Source: Pseudorasbora parva (Eukaryota; Chordata; Actinopteri; Cypriniformes; Gobionidae). Taken from it: a stretch of DNA of 64,000 nucleotides. Shown here in pieces: positions 63,690-64,000 of the stretch. The translations under genes and the position numbers were made by a program. The stretch is from NCBI RefSeq assembly GCF_024679245.1, contig NC_090180.1:11058507-11122506 (forward strand), written 5' to 3'. The notes under the pieces are model-generated. The model was not told the origin of the DNA. It saw only the letters and a list, made by a program, of their open reading frames with translations, and did no database searches. Every line of letters starts with the position of its first letter. Positions within the stretch are counted from its first letter, which is position 1.

Positions 63690-64000
63690 TGGGCATAACG
63701 TAGCCTGACAAGCCAGACCCACATCAAGATGTTTGGTCTGGAAACTCACCATTGACAGGGCTCAATCCGAGGGGCGGGATAAACGATTGTCTTTCAAACT
63801 CCCTCTGCACGCAATTGGATAGCGCTACAACCAACCAGAGCAACGTGAAGTGGAGCTAGCTGATAGATTAAACATTCGCCGTATCCGGTCGGCAAAACTC
63901 TGAACACATCATGCCTTTTTAAGAATGACTTCAGTGCTGTTCTTTTCACAGAGAAAAGCTTAACTCCCAAGTCTTCCAGAGTCGTGGTCAAAGCTGATTC
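63690..64000. repeat. Dispersed fish repeat running off the right edge
   Basis: GTAGCCTGACAAGCCAGACC, then GGTCTGGAAACTCACCATTG, GAGGGGCGGGATAAACG and CTCTGCACGCAATTGGATAG, form a repeat I recognise as abundant in cyprinid genomes. Its right end lies outside the window. Confidence 0.5.

Overview
This is vertebrate nuclear DNA: intron-rich genes with GT-AG splicing, low coding density, long microsatellites and many DNA-transposon remnants. The repeat families and gene set point to a ray-finned fish, most likely a cyprinid (carp, zebrafish or goldfish group). No prokaryotic, phage or CRISPR material is present. Gene names rest on protein similarity recalled from the families, because no search could be run. 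Exon borders were read by hand, using splice signals and reading-frame continuity.

Layout, left to right. A decayed Tc1-like transposon (about 178-1600) precedes the 5' half of gtf2b on the minus strand (2265-3815), whose remaining exons lie outside the window. A CA-repeat region follows (4000-4600). lrrc8c is on the plus strand (non-coding exon ending 6064, coding exon 7350-9830). znf644 is on the minus strand (five coding exons, 21444 to 12840, 1189 aa). Its probable first exon near 26010-26100 lies about 1 kb from hfm1, which runs the other way (39 coding exons, 27141-39209, 1424 aa, uninterrupted frame). A claudin-18-like gene on the minus strand (41875 to 40056) converges on hfm1. Next come a SoxB2 gene resembling sox14 on the minus strand (45706 to 45029) and septin2 on the plus strand (52080-60627, 357 aa). 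The right edge holds a possible terminal exon of an unidentified minus-strand gene and a dispersed repeat.

The genes do not form a functional operon-like unit. Their products act in general transcription (TFIIB), volume-regulated anion channels (LRRC8C), transcriptional regulation by zinc fingers (ZNF644), meiotic crossover (HFM1), tight junctions (claudin), neural transcription (Sox14) and cytoskeletal GTPase filaments (septin 2). In human, GTF2B, LRRC8C, ZNF644 and HFM1 lie together on 1p22, CLDN18 and SOX14 are neighbours on 3q22, and SEPTIN2 is on 2q37. The window therefore joins three human segments.

I found no convincing new multi-gene system. The items most worth checking are: an in-frame intronic stop followed by a poly(A) signal in gtf2b; a GC-AG intron and a hidden last exon in the claudin; a SoxB2 protein with a normal HMG box but an altered linker; an upstream ORF overlapping the hfm1 start codon; a 116-bp loopless palindrome in a septin2 intron; an 802-bp foldback element nested inside another element; and a 172-bp insertion with a perfect 15-bp target-site duplication in an hfm1 intron.
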